The notes under the pieces are model-generated. The model was not told the DNA's origin and made no database searches. It worked only from the letters and a program-made list of their open reading frames with translations. From assembly GCF_009299835.1 (NCBI RefSeq), contig NZ_VKCZ01000004.1, positions 124,001 through 188,000 on the forward strand: a stretch of 64,000 nt of DNA, written 5' to 3'. Made by a program: the position numbers and the translations under genes. Position 1 is the first letter of the stretch; every line of letters begins with the position of its first letter. Below are positions 1-9,253 of the stretch, in pieces. This stretch comes from Microlunatus speluncae. Its GTDB lineage: Bacteria; Actinomycetota; Actinomycetes; Propionibacteriales; Propionibacteriaceae.

Positions 1-823
1 TGATCAACTTCTCGGCGCTGGAGACGGTCCGGCCGTCCACCGGGCGGCTGTCCGGGAGCTCAAGATCGGCCAGCACCAGGTCTTCGACGAACTGCGGCCC
101 GCGGACCACCAGCGTGCCGTCGGCGTCGGCGATCATGGAATCGCCGTCGAAGACCAGCTCGTCCTGGCCGCCGACCAGGTTCACGTAGGCCAGCGCGCAG
201 CGAGCCTCGATCGCCCGGCGCGAGACCAGCTCGCCGCGGGTGTCGTCCTTGTCCCGTTCGTACGGGCTCGCGTTGATCACCGCCAACAGTCCGGCACCGG
301 CCTCGGCCGCGGCGGCGACCGGACCGCCGTCCTGCCACAGGTCCTCGCAGATCGCCAGGGCGACGTCGACGCCGCCGATGGTCAGCACGGCCAGCTCCCG
401 GCCCGGCTGGAAGTAGCGGAACTCGTCGAACACGCCGTAGTTCGGCAGGTGGTGCTTGGCGTACCGGGCGACGACCGTCCCACGATGCAGGACGGCCGCG
501 ACGTTCTGTGGGTGACCGCCCTTGGGGTGCTCCGGCTCGTCGGTCCGGTCCAGGTAACCGACCACGACGACCAGCTCACCGAGCCCGTCGTCGGCGAGCC
601 GCTCGGCCAGCCGATCGACGCTGCGCCGGGACTCGGCGATGAAGCTCTGCCGCAGTGCCAGGTCCTCCACCGGATAACCGGTCAGCGCCGTCTCGGGGAA
701 AAGCACCAGTTGCGCCTCGGCGTCTGCGGCCCGCCGGGACCAGTCCAGGATCAGCTCGGCGTTGCCGGAGATGTCTCCGACGGTGACGTTCAGCTGGGCC
801 AGAGCGATGCGGAGTTGTGCCAC
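1..823 (-). CDS. nadE: Glutamine-dependent NAD+ synthetase, N-terminal part (cut by window edge)
   Basis: The frame reads leftward from a GTG at 821-823 and runs off the window, so only about 274 residues are visible. These make up the nitrilase-type glutaminase domain that releases ammonia from glutamine for the final step of NAD+ synthesis. The catalytic triad can be seen: Glu in LFPETALTGYP, Lys in YAKHHLPNYGVFDE and Cys in AICEDLWQDG. The ATP-dependent synthetase domain should lie outside. There is no clear Shine-Dalgarno, but a TAGGCT hexamer sits 6 nt upstream of GTG, as expected for a leaderless mRNA. It is divergent from glnA2. Confidence 0.9.
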   Translation of the reverse strand, partial: MAQLRIALAQLNVTVGDISGNAELILDWSRRAADAEAQLVLFPETALTGYPVEDLALRQSFIAESRRSVDRLAERLADDGLGELVVVVGYLDRTDEPEHPKGGHPQNVAAVLHRGTVVARYAKHHLPNYGVFDEFRYFQPGRELAVLTIGGVDVALAICEDLWQDGGPVAAAAEAGAGLLAVINASPYERDKDDTRGELVSRRAIEARCALAYVNLVGGQDELVFDGDSMIADADGTLVVRGPQFVEDLVLADLELPDSRPVDGRTVSSAEKLI

Positions 824-829
824 GTGAGG

Positions 830-835
830 AGCCTA
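830..835 (-). promoter_or_regulatory. -10 hexamer TAGGCT of nadE (leaderless type)
   Basis: TAGGCT on the minus strand ends 6 nt before the GTG start of nadE, so transcription probably begins at or beside the start codon. Confidence 0.5.
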
Positions 836-901
836 ATCCGAACCCCGGTTCGCCCCACCCTCCGGCGCCTGGAGCAAGCTGTGAGTTCGGGCCAAGGATC
901 C

Positions 902-919
902 TGTAACGCGGTTGTTACA
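902..919. promoter_or_regulatory. Palindrome TGTAAC-N6-GTTACA in front of glnA2
   Basis: A perfect 6-nt inverted repeat with a 6-nt spacer lies 22 nt upstream of the glnA2 ATG. The GTAAC-N6-GTTAC spacing resembles one half of a GlnR box (GTNAC-N6-GAAAC), but the flanking third and fourth sites are absent. It could be a weak GlnR site or a site for another dimeric regulator. Confidence 0.4.
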
Positions 920-941
920 CGGCGGGAGGCAGACTCAGGCC

Positions 942-2279
942 ATGGACAAACAGACCGAGTTCGTGCTGCGCGCGATCGAGGAGCGGGACGTTCGGTTCGT
1001 CCGGTTGTGGTTCACCGATGTGCTCGGTTTCCTGAAGTCGGTCGCGATCGCCCCGGCGGAGCTCGAGGGCGCATTCACCGAGGGGATCGGGTTCGACGGT
1101 TCGGCGATCGAGGGCTTCGCCCGGGTCTACGAGTCCGACATGGTCGCCCGGCCCGATCCGTCGACGTTCCAGATCCTGCCGTGGCGCGACACCAACCCGG
1201 CGACGGCGCGGATGTTCTGTGACATCACGATGCCGGACGGTTCGCCGTCGTACGCCGATCCGCGCTACGTGCTGAAGCGGACGTTGCAGCGGGCCGGTGA
1301 CCTCGGCTTCACGTTCTACACCCACCCCGAGGTGGAGTTCTTCCTGTTCAACGATCCGCTGCTGTCGGACCGGCCGCCGACGCCGGTCGATCAGTCCGGC
1401 TATTTCGATCACACGCCGCAGAGCACCGGCAGCGACTTCCGCCGACGCGCGATCGGGATGCTGGAGCAGATGGGGATCTCGGTCGAGTTCTCCCACCACG
1501 AAGGCGGTCCGGGCCAGCAGGAGATTGATCTTCGGTACGCCGACGCGCTGTCCACCGCCGACAACCTGATGACCTTCCGGGTGGTGGTCAAGGAGGTGGC
1601 GCTGTCCCAGAACATCCACGCCTCGTTCATGCCCAAGCCGTTCACCGAACACCCGGGCTCGGGGATGCACACCCACGTCTCGCTGTTCGAGGGTGACAAC
1701 AACGCCTTCTACGACGCCAGCGCCGAATACCACCTGTCCAAGATCGCCCGGCACTTCATCGCCGGCCTGCTGCGGCACGCGAGCGAGATCACCGCGGTCA
1801 CCAACCAGTGGGTGAACTCCTACAAGCGGCTGGCCGGCGGCGGTGAGGCGCCGAACTACATCTGTTGGGGACGCAACAACCGCTCAGCGCTGGTCCGGGT
1901 GCCGATGTACAAGCCGAACAAGGGCGCGTCGGCCCGGGTCGAGCTGCGCTCCCTCGACTCCGCCTGCAACCCCTATCTGGCGTTCGCGCTGACCCTGGCG
2001 GCCGGGCTGGCCGGCATCGAGGGGGAGTACCCGCTGCCCGAGGGCGCCGAGGACGACGTATGGTCGTTGACCGAGCGGGAGCGGCAGGCGCTGGGCATCG
2101 AACCGCTGCCGCGCAACCTGGATGAGGCCATCCGCGCGATGGAGAACTCCGAGTTGGTCGCCGACACGCTCGGCGAGCACGTCTTCGACTTCTTCCTGCG
2201 CAACAAGCGCAACGAGTTCGAGGAGTATCGCCGGCAGGTGACGCCGATCGAACTGCAACGGTTGCTGCCCGTGCTCTGA
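942..2279 (+). CDS. glnA2: Glutamine synthetase, GlnA2 type
   Basis: A 445-residue type I glutamine synthetase (glutamate + NH3 + ATP to glutamine). The N-terminus, with RFVRLWFTDVLGFLKSVAI and the GFDGSAIEGF segment, closely matches actinobacterial GlnA2 rather than GlnA1. The catalytic stretch NRSALVRVP is near residue 310. The start is the ATG behind GGGAGG at 923-928; an earlier in-frame TTG lies inside the upstream palindrome and was rejected. It lacks the [13 protein letters not shown] tyrosine loop seen in glnA1 of this window, so it is probably not adenylylated by GlnE. Together with glnE and glnA1 it forms the conserved actinobacterial nitrogen block, here stretched apart. Confidence 0.93.
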   Translation: MDKQTEFVLRAIEERDVRFVRLWFTDVLGFLKSVAIAPAELEGAFTEGIGFDGSAIEGFARVYESDMVARPDPSTFQILPWRDTNPATARMFCDITMPDGSPSYADPRYVLKRTLQRAGDLGFTFYTHPEVEFFLFNDPLLSDRPPTPVDQSGYFDHTPQSTGSDFRRRAIGMLEQMGISVEFSHHEGGPGQQEIDLRYADALSTADNLMTFRVVVKEVALSQNIHASFMPKPFTEHPGSGMHTHVSLFEGDNNAFYDASAEYHLSKIARHFIAGLLRHASEITAVTNQWVNSYKRLAGGGEAPNYICWGRNNRSALVRVPMYKPNKGASARVELRSLDSACNPYLAFALTLAAGLAGIEGEYPLPEGAEDDVWSLTERERQALGIEPLPRNLDEAIRAMENSELVADTLGEHVFDFFLRNKRNEFEEYRRQVTPIELQRLLPVL

Positions 2280-2314
2280 TCATCAAGTCCACCTACTTGG
2301 GGAGGATCCGCAGG

Positions 2315-3580
2315 ATGCTGATCAACGACGTCGTCGTGACGCCGATCGCCTTCAACGACCCGCCATTGCTCAATTCCTGGGGCGTCCACGAACCGCTGGC
2401 GCTGCGCTGCATCGTCCAGGTGGTGCTGGCCGACGGCACCGTCGGGCTCGGCGAATGCAGCGGTGGCACCGGCCGGACCGAGGAACTGCTCCGGGTCCGG
2501 GAGGCGGTGATCGGTTGCGACGTGTTCGCGACCGGCGAGATCGAGCGCCGGATCGACGCGGTGCTCGGTGACCGACCCGGCATCGGCGGCGGCTTCGTCG
2601 GGATGCCGACCCGTGCCGCCCGGGCGGTGTTCGCGCCGATCGAGGTGGCCTGCCTGGACGCGCAGGGCAAGCTGCTCGGCGTCCGGGTCTGTGACCTGCT
2701 CGGCGGCCCGGTGAGAGACGCCGTCCCGTACAGCGCCTATCTGTTCTACAAGTGGGGCGAGCACCCCGACCTGGACGGCGGTGGAGTGATCACCGACGAG
2801 TGGGGTCCGGCGCTCGATCCGGACGGCGTGGTGGCCCAGGCCAAGACCATGATCGACAAGTACGGGTTCGAGTCGATCAAGCTCAAGGCCGGGGTTTTCC
2901 CACCGGAGCAGGAGATCGCGGCGATCAAGGCCCTGGCCCAGGCGTTTCCCGGGCTGCCGTTGCGGATCGACCCGAACGGTGCCTGGACCGTGCCGACCTC
3001 GATCATGGTCGGCCGCGAGCTGGCCGACGAGCTGGAGTATCTCGAGGATCCGACGCTCAACCAAGATCAGATGGCCGAGGTCGCCCGGCAGGTGTCGATG
3101 CCGCTGGCGACCAACATGTGCGTGATCGGCTTCGAGGACATCCCCGGCTCGGTCGCCAAGGGTTCGGTCGGCGTCGTGCTGTCTGATCATCACGTCTGGG
3201 GCGGGCTGCGGCACAGCCTGGAGCTGGCCGCGATCTGCGAGACCTTCGGCCTCGGCATCTCGATGCACTCCAACTCCCACCTGGGCATCTCGTTGGCCGC
3301 GATGACCCACCTCGGGGCGGCGATCCGCAACCTCGGTTACGCCTGCGACACCCACTACCCGTGGAACAGCGACGCCGACGTGATCAAGGGCGGCCCGTTG
3401 ACCTTCGTCGACGGCACGCTGCCGATCCCCGAGGGGCCGGGCCTCGGCGTCGAGCTCGATCCGGACAAGCTGGCCGAGCGGCACGAGGCCTTCCTCGCCT
3501 CGGGCCGGACCGGCCGCGACGACACCTCGTATCTGAGGCGGGTGCAACCGGACTACGACCCGACTCTGCCGCGGTTCTAG
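2315..3580 (+). CDS. gudD: Enolase-superfamily dehydratase, glucarate dehydratase-like
   Basis: 421 residues. Mandelate racemase/enolase-superfamily fold: N-terminal capping domain, then a barrel carrying the KLK catalytic pair (Lys189, Lys191), metal ligands Asp219 in RIDPNG and Glu244 in YLEDP, and a C-terminal MHSNSH motif with His318. This set is typical of the glucarate dehydratase family, which converts D-glucarate to 5-keto-4-deoxyglucarate. The start has a strong GGGGAGG site at 2299-2305. No other glucarate-pathway gene lies beside it, so the substrate could be another sugar acid. It is co-directional with glnA2 and ends 18 bp before a convergent gene. Confidence 0.82.
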   Translation: MLINDVVVTPIAFNDPPLLNSWGVHEPLALRCIVQVVLADGTVGLGECSGGTGRTEELLRVREAVIGCDVFATGEIERRIDAVLGDRPGIGGGFVGMPTRAARAVFAPIEVACLDAQGKLLGVRVCDLLGGPVRDAVPYSAYLFYKWGEHPDLDGGGVITDEWGPALDPDGVVAQAKTMIDKYGFESIKLKAGVFPPEQEIAAIKALAQAFPGLPLRIDPNGAWTVPTSIMVGRELADELEYLEDPTLNQDQMAEVARQVSMPLATNMCVIGFEDIPGSVAKGSVGVVLSDHHVWGGLRHSLELAAICETFGLGISMHSNSHLGISLAAMTHLGAAIRNLGYACDTHYPWNSDADVIKGGPLTFVDGTLPIPEGPGLGVELDPDKLAERHEAFLASGRTGRDDTSYLRRVQPDYDPTLPRF

Positions 3581-3598
3581 TCCGGTGGCGAGTCGGGG

Positions 3599-4390
3599 TC
3601 AGGACAGGACGGGAAGGGCGGGCGACAGGTCGGCCCGCTGGCCCGACGCTGTCACGGCGCCCGCCTCGCGTGCCTCGGCCCAGCTGATCCGGCCGGTCGC
3701 CAACCGGAGGAACGTCACCGGATCGGTCTCGACGACGTTCGGCGGGGTGCCGCGGGTGTGGGTCGGGCCCGGCTCGCCGATCCCGCACTGGACGGCGGCG
3801 AACGGCGGCACCCGGACTTCGATCGACCGGCCCGGCTGCTGGGCGGCCAAGATCGCCGCCAGGGTACGGGTGCAGTGGGCGAGGGCCGGACGGTGCTGCT
3901 CGATGGCCGGCCGGCCGGGCCATGATCTTGAGAGATCATCGGCGTGCACCACCAGGTCGAGGATCCGGGTCGCGATGAAGTCTGCGGTCCGGCCGGGACC
4001 GCGCGGCGTCATGATCACCTTGGGTCGCGGCGCCTCGGGTGACAGCGCCTCGGCCAGCTCGTCGATCGCCGCCGACAGCTGCCGGACCAGCTCCGGACCG
4101 GAGTGGTCGCCGGTCAGCCGCTCGGTCCAGTCCATGATCATCGCGGCGTCGTGCCGGTATCGGCGGACCAGTTCGTGCACCGGCACCGCCGGCTGCCGGG
4201 TCGGCTGCCGGAGCGCCTCGGTGAGCCGGGTGTGCACCCCGACCAGATGCCCGGTCAAGGTCCGGACGTCCCACGATTCGAGCACCGTCGGGGCAGCGAA
4301 GGCCTCCGCCGGCAGCGCGGTCAACCAGTCGCGGACGATCCGGGACTGGGCCAGCAAGTGCTGTTCTGGTTGGGGTTTCGGGCCGACCAC
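3599..4390 (-). CDS. Maleylpyruvate isomerase (MDMPI)/DinB-type protein, TIGR03083-like
   Basis: 263 residues. The N-terminal half (LLAQSRIVRDWLTALPAEAF, SWDVRTLTGHLVGVH) is the four-helix DinB/mycothiol-dependent maleylpyruvate isomerase domain, whose conserved His residues bind a divalent metal; the C-terminal half resembles the SCP2-like domain often fused to it. Members use mycothiol as thiol cofactor, which fits the presence of mshA in this window, but the substrate cannot be read from sequence. The GTG start has TAACGT 7 nt upstream and no ribosome-binding site. Convergent with gudD. Confidence 0.75.
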   Translation of the reverse strand: MVGPKPQPEQHLLAQSRIVRDWLTALPAEAFAAPTVLESWDVRTLTGHLVGVHTRLTEALRQPTRQPAVPVHELVRRYRHDAAMIMDWTERLTGDHSGPELVRQLSAAIDELAEALSPEAPRPKVIMTPRGPGRTADFIATRILDLVVHADDLSRSWPGRPAIEQHRPALAHCTRTLAAILAAQQPGRSIEVRVPPFAAVQCGIGEPGPTHTRGTPPNVVETDPVTFLRLATGRISWAEAREAGAVTASGQRADLSPALPVLS

Positions 4391-4397
4391 GCCCGCG

Positions 4398-4403
4398 ACG
4401 TTA
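4398..4403 (-). promoter_or_regulatory. -10 hexamer TAACGT of the MDMPI-type gene (leaderless type)
   Basis: Minus-strand TAACGT ends 7 nt before the GTG start at 4390; no Shine-Dalgarno lies between. Confidence 0.45.
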
Positions 4404-4496
4404 GCACCCCGGGCGATCCGGCACAGGTCGCCCGGGGCGCCGCCCGCCGGGCGGACAGACCGCGCGGCGACGCGGCCGGCGGCGGAGATCGCCAGT

Positions 4497-4502
4497 TATA
4501 GT
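4497..4502 (+). promoter_or_regulatory. Possible -10 TATAGT for the MBL-fold gene
   Basis: TATAGT is the best -10 match in the 168-bp divergent gap; it would give a leader of roughly 50 nt before the GTG at 4559. No convincing -35 was seen. Confidence 0.35.
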
Positions 4503-4558
4503 GCCCCTTGCGGTGGGACACGAGCGGTGGGGACGCGAACGGTCGGCAGGTGTGGAAC

Positions 4559-5395
4559 GTGAAGTTGACGGTCTTGGGTGGCAGCGGGGCCTGGCCCACC
4601 GCGACTGCGGCCTGCAGCGGCTATCTGGTCCGGCACGAGGACACCACGATCCTGATCGATCCGGGCTACGCGGTCTTCCCCCGGCTGCTGGAGGAGTGCC
4701 GCGCCGGCGACGTCGACGCGGTCCTGATCACCCACGGCCATCCCGATCACTGCGCCGACCTGAACCCGCTGCTCCGAGCCCGGGTGCTCGGCGCCGAACG
4801 GCCACCGGTGCTTCCGGTCTGGGCGCCGGAAGGTTCGCTGCAGCGCATTCTTGATCTTGATCCGGTCCGGGTGGTCCGGCGCGGGATGGAGCTGAACACC
4901 CTGGCCGACGGGGCCTCGATCCGGATCGGGCCGGTCCGGGTCCGGGCCCGCGGACTGCCGCACCATGTCACCAACCTCGGCTTCCGGCTGGAGGCCGACG
5001 GCGACGTGCTGGCCTACACCGGAGACAGCGGCGACTGCGCGGCCCGGATCGAGCTGGCCCGCGACGCCGACGTCTATCTGGCCGAGGCGACCTATGTCGA
5101 CCAGGTGCCGGCCGGCGACGCCCCGTACCTGTGCACGGTCCGGCAAGTGGCCCGGCAGTCCTCGATCGCCCGGCCGCAGGTCACCGTGCTGACCCATCTC
5201 TGGCCCGACGCGTCCTCCGACCATGCGCTCGCCACGGCCCGGGCCGAAGGGCTGGACAACGTGCAGTTGGCCAAGCCCGGCCTGACCATCGACCTGGGCC
5301 GGATCGGCGTCGCCTCGTTGCCCCGGCGCGCGGCCGGCGAGCAGGTGCCGGCCGGCGCGATCACCGCGTTGCCGCGCCGGGCCCGCCGGATCTGA
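4559..5395 (+). CDS. MBL-fold metallo-hydrolase (RNase Z-like)
   Basis: 278 residues. The metallo-beta-lactamase zinc motif THGHPDH is at residues 58-64, followed by a distal Asp in YTGDSGDC and a His in LTHLWPD, so both metal sites look complete. The architecture resembles RNase Z/arylsulfatase-like MBL hydrolases common in actinobacteria; the substrate is unknown. I chose the GTG at 4559 because the recognisable fold (MKLTVLGGSGAWP) begins there and AGG lies just upstream; a longer in-frame start at 4508 would add unconserved residues. Confidence 0.8.
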   Translation: MKLTVLGGSGAWPTATAACSGYLVRHEDTTILIDPGYAVFPRLLEECRAGDVDAVLITHGHPDHCADLNPLLRARVLGAERPPVLPVWAPEGSLQRILDLDPVRVVRRGMELNTLADGASIRIGPVRVRARGLPHHVTNLGFRLEADGDVLAYTGDSGDCAARIELARDADVYLAEATYVDQVPAGDAPYLCTVRQVARQSSIARPQVTVLTHLWPDASSDHALATARAEGLDNVQLAKPGLTIDLGRIGVASLPRRAAGEQVPAGAITALPRRARRI

Positions 5396-5406
5396 TCACT
5401 GCATCA

Positions 5407-6165
5407 TCACGACGCCAGGAACGTGCTGACCATCGGCAGCACCAGGTCGGGCCGGATCACGTGCATGTGCTTGGTCCCGGGCAAGATCGCCAGCTGCGCG
5501 TTCGGCAGGGTCTGCTTCATCTCGACTGCGTGCTCGAGTCGGATGAAGTCGGTGTCGCCGATGATGATCAAGACCGGCATCGTCAGCCGGGCCAGCTCGT
5601 CGGGGGTCCACGGCTCGAAGGCGTGCACCGCCGGCTGGATCTTCTCCAGGAACGGGAAGAAGTCGGCCTTGTTCGGCGCCACCGCGTCGTACGCCTCCTT
5701 CATCGCGTTGAAGTCGTCCTCGGTCGGCAGCCTCGGCGAATCCTGCTCCGGCGCGGTGATCTCGGGATAGTACGCGTCCGGGCGGAAGTGGGAGGCGACC
5801 AAGATCACGTGGCCGACCCGCTCGGGATGCCGGGTGGCGAGATCGGTGCTGGTCAGCCCGCCCAGGCTGTAGCCGAGGAAGTCGGCTTGGTCGATGCCGA
5901 GGTGATCGAGCAGCGCCAGCACGTCGTCGGCGCACTGCCGGATGGAGAACGGCCGGTCGCTGTCGGCGGTGTGGCCGTGCCCCTGCAGCTCGACCCCGAT
6001 CACCTTCCGGTCCGCAGCGAGGGTCGGCAGCAACGCGTCGAAGCTCAGCCGGAACGTGAGCACACCGCCGTGCAGCATGATCAACGGGGGACCGGGATGG
6101 TCGGCACCGTGCACCTCGTAGTAGAGGTCGATGCCGTTCACCGAGGCGTACGCGCCCTGTGTCAT
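5407..6165 (-). CDS. Alpha/beta hydrolase
   Basis: 252 residues with the classic hydrolase triad: nucleophile Ser in GYSLGG, acid Asp in IIGDTDF and His in GTKHMHV. The oxyanion-hole segment LIMLHGG is near residue 30. It acts on small esters, lactones or amides, but the substrate cannot be specified. The ATG follows a GAAAGGAA ribosome-binding site. It converges with the MBL-fold gene and is divergent from glnE. Confidence 0.82.
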   Translation of the reverse strand: MTQGAYASVNGIDLYYEVHGADHPGPPLIMLHGGVLTFRLSFDALLPTLAADRKVIGVELQGHGHTADSDRPFSIRQCADDVLALLDHLGIDQADFLGYSLGGLTSTDLATRHPERVGHVILVASHFRPDAYYPEITAPEQDSPRLPTEDDFNAMKEAYDAVAPNKADFFPFLEKIQPAVHAFEPWTPDELARLTMPVLIIIGDTDFIRLEHAVEMKQTLPNAQLAILPGTKHMHVIRPDLVLPMVSTFLAS

Positions 6166-6268
6166 GTCGGTTCCTTTCGCTGTTGGGTCGACGGTATCGA
6201 CTCCGGTCCCGGCCCGAACTCATCGGCTCGTCGTGACCGAGCGTTCCAGAACTTCGTCACCACGGCAC

Positions 6269-6274
6269 TAGGGT
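6269..6274 (+). promoter_or_regulatory. -10 hexamer TAGGGT of glnE (leaderless type)
   Basis: TAGGGT ends 6 nt before the GTG of glnE and there is no ribosome-binding site in between. Confidence 0.5.
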
Positions 6275-6280
6275 CGGGCT

Positions 6281-9238
6281 GTGGCACGGATCGAGACCCG
6301 CGAGGGCGCGCTGGCGCGTCGAGGCTTCAGCGCCGCGGAGTCGGCGGCCCGGATCATCAGCACGTGGGACGAGCGGTTGGCGCCGCTGCTGGAGCTGGTC
6401 TTCGCGGCCGCCGACCCGGACCAGGCGTTGGCGGCGCTGGACCGGCTGCAGGATGCCGAGCCGAAGGTGCTGGACCGGCTCGTCGACAGCCCGGAGCTGG
6501 CCCGACAACTGATCGCGGTCCTCGGTGCCAGCGTCGCGCTGGCCAACGACGTGGTGGCCCATCCGGAACGGCTCGACGGCTTGCCGCCCGAGGCGCGCCG
6601 GGTCTCGGCCGAGGAGCTCCGGGCCGAGCTGCTCCGGGCGGTCGGCGCCGATCCGGCCGATCGGGCGCCGGTCGCCGAGGACCTCAGCGGCGACCCGCTG
6701 CGGACCGCGTACCGGTCGGCCGTGCTCCGGATCGCCGCCCGGGACCTGACCGGGCCGGACCCGACGGAGTTGGTCGCCGACATCGCCGGCGAACTGGCTG
6801 ATCTCGCCGATGCGACCCTGGAATCCGCCCTGGCGATCGCCCGGGGCAAGATCGGCGCCGACGCGAGCCAGTGCCGGCTCGCGGTGGTCGCGCTGGGCAA
6901 GTGCGGTGCCCAGGAGCTCAACTATGTCAGCGATGTGGACGTCCTGTTCGTCGCCGAGCCGGTGCTCGACGGCGACGGTGAGCCGGTCGTCGACTCCGAC
7001 CGGGCGATCACGATCGCCACCCGGCTTGCCGCGGAGCTGACCCAGATCTGCTCGGCGCACACGGCGGCCGGGACGATCTGGCCGGTCGACGCCGCGCTGC
7101 GGCCGGAGGGCAAGGCCGGCCAGCTGGTCCGGACCCTGACCAGTCATCGTGGCTATTACGAGAAGTGGGCCAAGACCTGGGAATACCAGGCGATGCTCAA
7201 GGCGCGGCCGAGCGCCGGCGACCTCGAGCTGGGCCGGCAGTTCGTGGAGCTGGTCACGCCGCTGGTCTGGCGGGCCGGTGAGCGGGACAACTTCATCGCC
7301 GACACCCAGGCGATGCGGCGCCGGGTGGTCGACCTGATCCCGGCCCGGGACGCCGACCGGGAGCTGAAGCTGGGGGAGGGCGGCCTGCGCGACGTCGAGT
7401 TCTCGGTGCAGCTGCTGCAACTGGTGCACGGCCGGGCCGACGAACGGCTGCGGACCCGGGCGACCTTGCCGGCACTGCGTTCCTTGATCGACAACGGGTA
7501 CGTCGGGCGTGAGGACGGCCGCCGGCTGGACGAGGCGTACCGCTTCCTGCGCACGCTGGAGCACCGGATCCAGTTGTACCGGCTGCGCCGGACCCATGTG
7601 CTGCCGCAGGCCGACGAAGACCTGCGCCGACTCGGCCGCACCCTCGGCTATCCGAATCCGCGGACGACGCTGCTGGACACCTGGCGCTCGTACAGCCGGC
7701 AGGTGCGGCGGTTGCACCAGCAGATCTTCTACTCGCCACTGCTGGATGCCGTCGCCCGGATCCCGTCCTCGCAGCTGCGGCTGACCACCGACGCGGCCGT
7801 CGACCGGCTCCGCGCGCTCGGGTACGCCGACCCGGCGGCCGCGCTGCGGCACATCGCGGCCCTCAGTCAGGGCGTCTCCCGCTCGGCGGCGATCCAGCGG
7901 CAACTGCTGCCGGCGATGCTGGGCTGGTTCGCCGAGGGACCCAATCCTGATCATGGTCTGCTGGCCTTCCGGCAGGTGTCCGAGGCGCTCGGCTCGACGC
8001 CGTGGTATCTGCGGGCGCTGCGCGACGAAGGTCTGATGGCCGAACGGCTGGCCCGGATCCTCGCCTCCAGCCGGTACGCGGTGCAGCTGCTCACCCGGTC
8101 GCCGCAGACGGTGCAGATGCTGGTCGACGACGATCGGCTCGCGCCCCGGCCGGCCGATGAGCTGCGGGCCGAGATGCGCGCGGCTGCCGGCCGGCACGAG
8201 ACGCCGCAGGCGGCGGTGGAGGCGATCCGCGGGATCCGCCGGCGCGAGTTGTTCCGGATCGCCGCGGGCGACCTGCTCGGGCTGAACGACGTCGGCGTGG
8301 TCGGCGACGCGCTGACCGACCTGGCCGCGGCGACGATCGACGTCGCCTTGTCGGTGACCCGGGCCGCGTCGTCGACTCCGGCACCGAAGATCGCGCTGAT
8401 CGCGATGGGCCGTTGGGGTGGCCGGGAGCTCTCGTACGCCTCGGACGCGGACGCGATGTTCGTGATGGCCGACAGTGCCGAGCCGGGGGCGACCGACCGG
8501 GCGGTCTCGGTGATCAGTTCGCTGCGGGACCTGCTGGCCAAGCCCGGGGTGGATCCGTCGCTGGCGATCGACGCGAATCTGCGGCCGGAGGGCAAGCAGG
8601 GGGCCTTGATCAGGACCCTGTCGGCGTACCAGAAGTACTACGGCCAGTGGTCGTCGACCTGGGAGCTGCAGGCGCTGGTCCGGGCCGACGCGCTGGCCGG
8701 TGATCATGATCTTGGTGCGGCGCTGTTGGCCGAGATCGACCAGCGGCGGTGGCCGGCCGACGGCCTGACCGAGGCCCAGCTGCTGGAGATCCGCCGGCTC
8801 AAGGCACGGGTGGAGTCGGAGCGGTTGCCGCGCGGCGCCGACCCGGCCAAGCACACCAAGCTCGGCCAGGGCGGCCTGGCCGACGTCGAGTGGACCGTAC
8901 AACTCCTGCAGTTGCAGCACGCTGGGCAGCAGCCGACCCTGCGCACCCCGCGGACGATCGCCGCCCTGGATGCGGCCGAGCGGCTCGGCGTGATCGACGC
9001 CGACGACGCCGAGGCGCTGCGGCAGGCCTGGTTGTTCGCCAGCCGGGTGCGCAATCAACTGATGCTGCTCCGCGGCCGCGGCTCGGACTCGCTGCCCTCC
9101 GACACCCGCGAGCTGGCCGCCCTGGCCCACCTGATGGGCTTCGGCACGAACGAGTCCTCGCACTTCCAAGCCGAATACCGCCGGCTCACCCGCCGCGCCC
9201 GCGCCGTCGTCGACCGGATCTTCTGGGGCCAGGACTGA
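6281..9238 (+). CDS. glnE: Glutamine synthetase adenylyltransferase/deadenylylase
   Basis: 985 residues, the usual length of GlnE. It has two nucleotidyltransferase domains in tandem, each with its own catalytic Asp pair: SDVDVLF near residue 217 (deadenylylation side in characterised homologues) and SDADAMF near residue 721 (adenylylation side). The enzyme switches glutamine synthetase off by adding AMP to a tyrosine and on by removing it, in response to nitrogen status. glnA1 in this window carries the target tyrosine loop. Start is GTG behind a leaderless-type -10. A 970-codon open frame on the opposite strand is a GC-bias shadow. Confidence 0.95.
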   Translation: MARIETREGALARRGFSAAESAARIISTWDERLAPLLELVFAAADPDQALAALDRLQDAEPKVLDRLVDSPELARQLIAVLGASVALANDVVAHPERLDGLPPEARRVSAEELRAELLRAVGADPADRAPVAEDLSGDPLRTAYRSAVLRIAARDLTGPDPTELVADIAGELADLADATLESALAIARGKIGADASQCRLAVVALGKCGAQELNYVSDVDVLFVAEPVLDGDGEPVVDSDRAITIATRLAAELTQICSAHTAAGTIWPVDAALRPEGKAGQLVRTLTSHRGYYEKWAKTWEYQAMLKARPSAGDLELGRQFVELVTPLVWRAGERDNFIADTQAMRRRVVDLIPARDADRELKLGEGGLRDVEFSVQLLQLVHGRADERLRTRATLPALRSLIDNGYVGREDGRRLDEAYRFLRTLEHRIQLYRLRRTHVLPQADEDLRRLGRTLGYPNPRTTLLDTWRSYSRQVRRLHQQIFYSPLLDAVARIPSSQLRLTTDAAVDRLRALGYADPAAALRHIAALSQGVSRSAAIQRQLLPAMLGWFAEGPNPDHGLLAFRQVSEALGSTPWYLRALRDEGLMAERLARILASSRYAVQLLTRSPQTVQMLVDDDRLAPRPADELRAEMRAAAGRHETPQAAVEAIRGIRRRELFRIAAGDLLGLNDVGVVGDALTDLAAATIDVALSVTRAASSTPAPKIALIAMGRWGGRELSYASDADAMFVMADSAEPGATDRAVSVISSLRDLLAKPGVDPSLAIDANLRPEGKQGALIRTLSAYQKYYGQWSSTWELQALVRADALAGDHDLGAALLAEIDQRRWPADGLTEAQLLEIRRLKARVESERLPRGADPAKHTKLGQGGLADVEWTVQLLQLQHAGQQPTLRTPRTIAALDAAERLGVIDADDAEALRQAWLFASRVRNQLMLLRGRGSDSLPSDTRELAALAHLMGFGTNESSHFQAEYRRLTRRARAVVDRIFWGQD

Positions 9239-9253
9239 GGTACGGCGAGCGAG

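Noticed and set aside
6257..9169. A 970-codon open frame antisense to glnE
   Set aside because: It mirrors glnE codons in high-GC DNA, is rich in Arg, Gly and Pro, and matches no family. The same applies to long frames opposite the GH15 and gudD genes.
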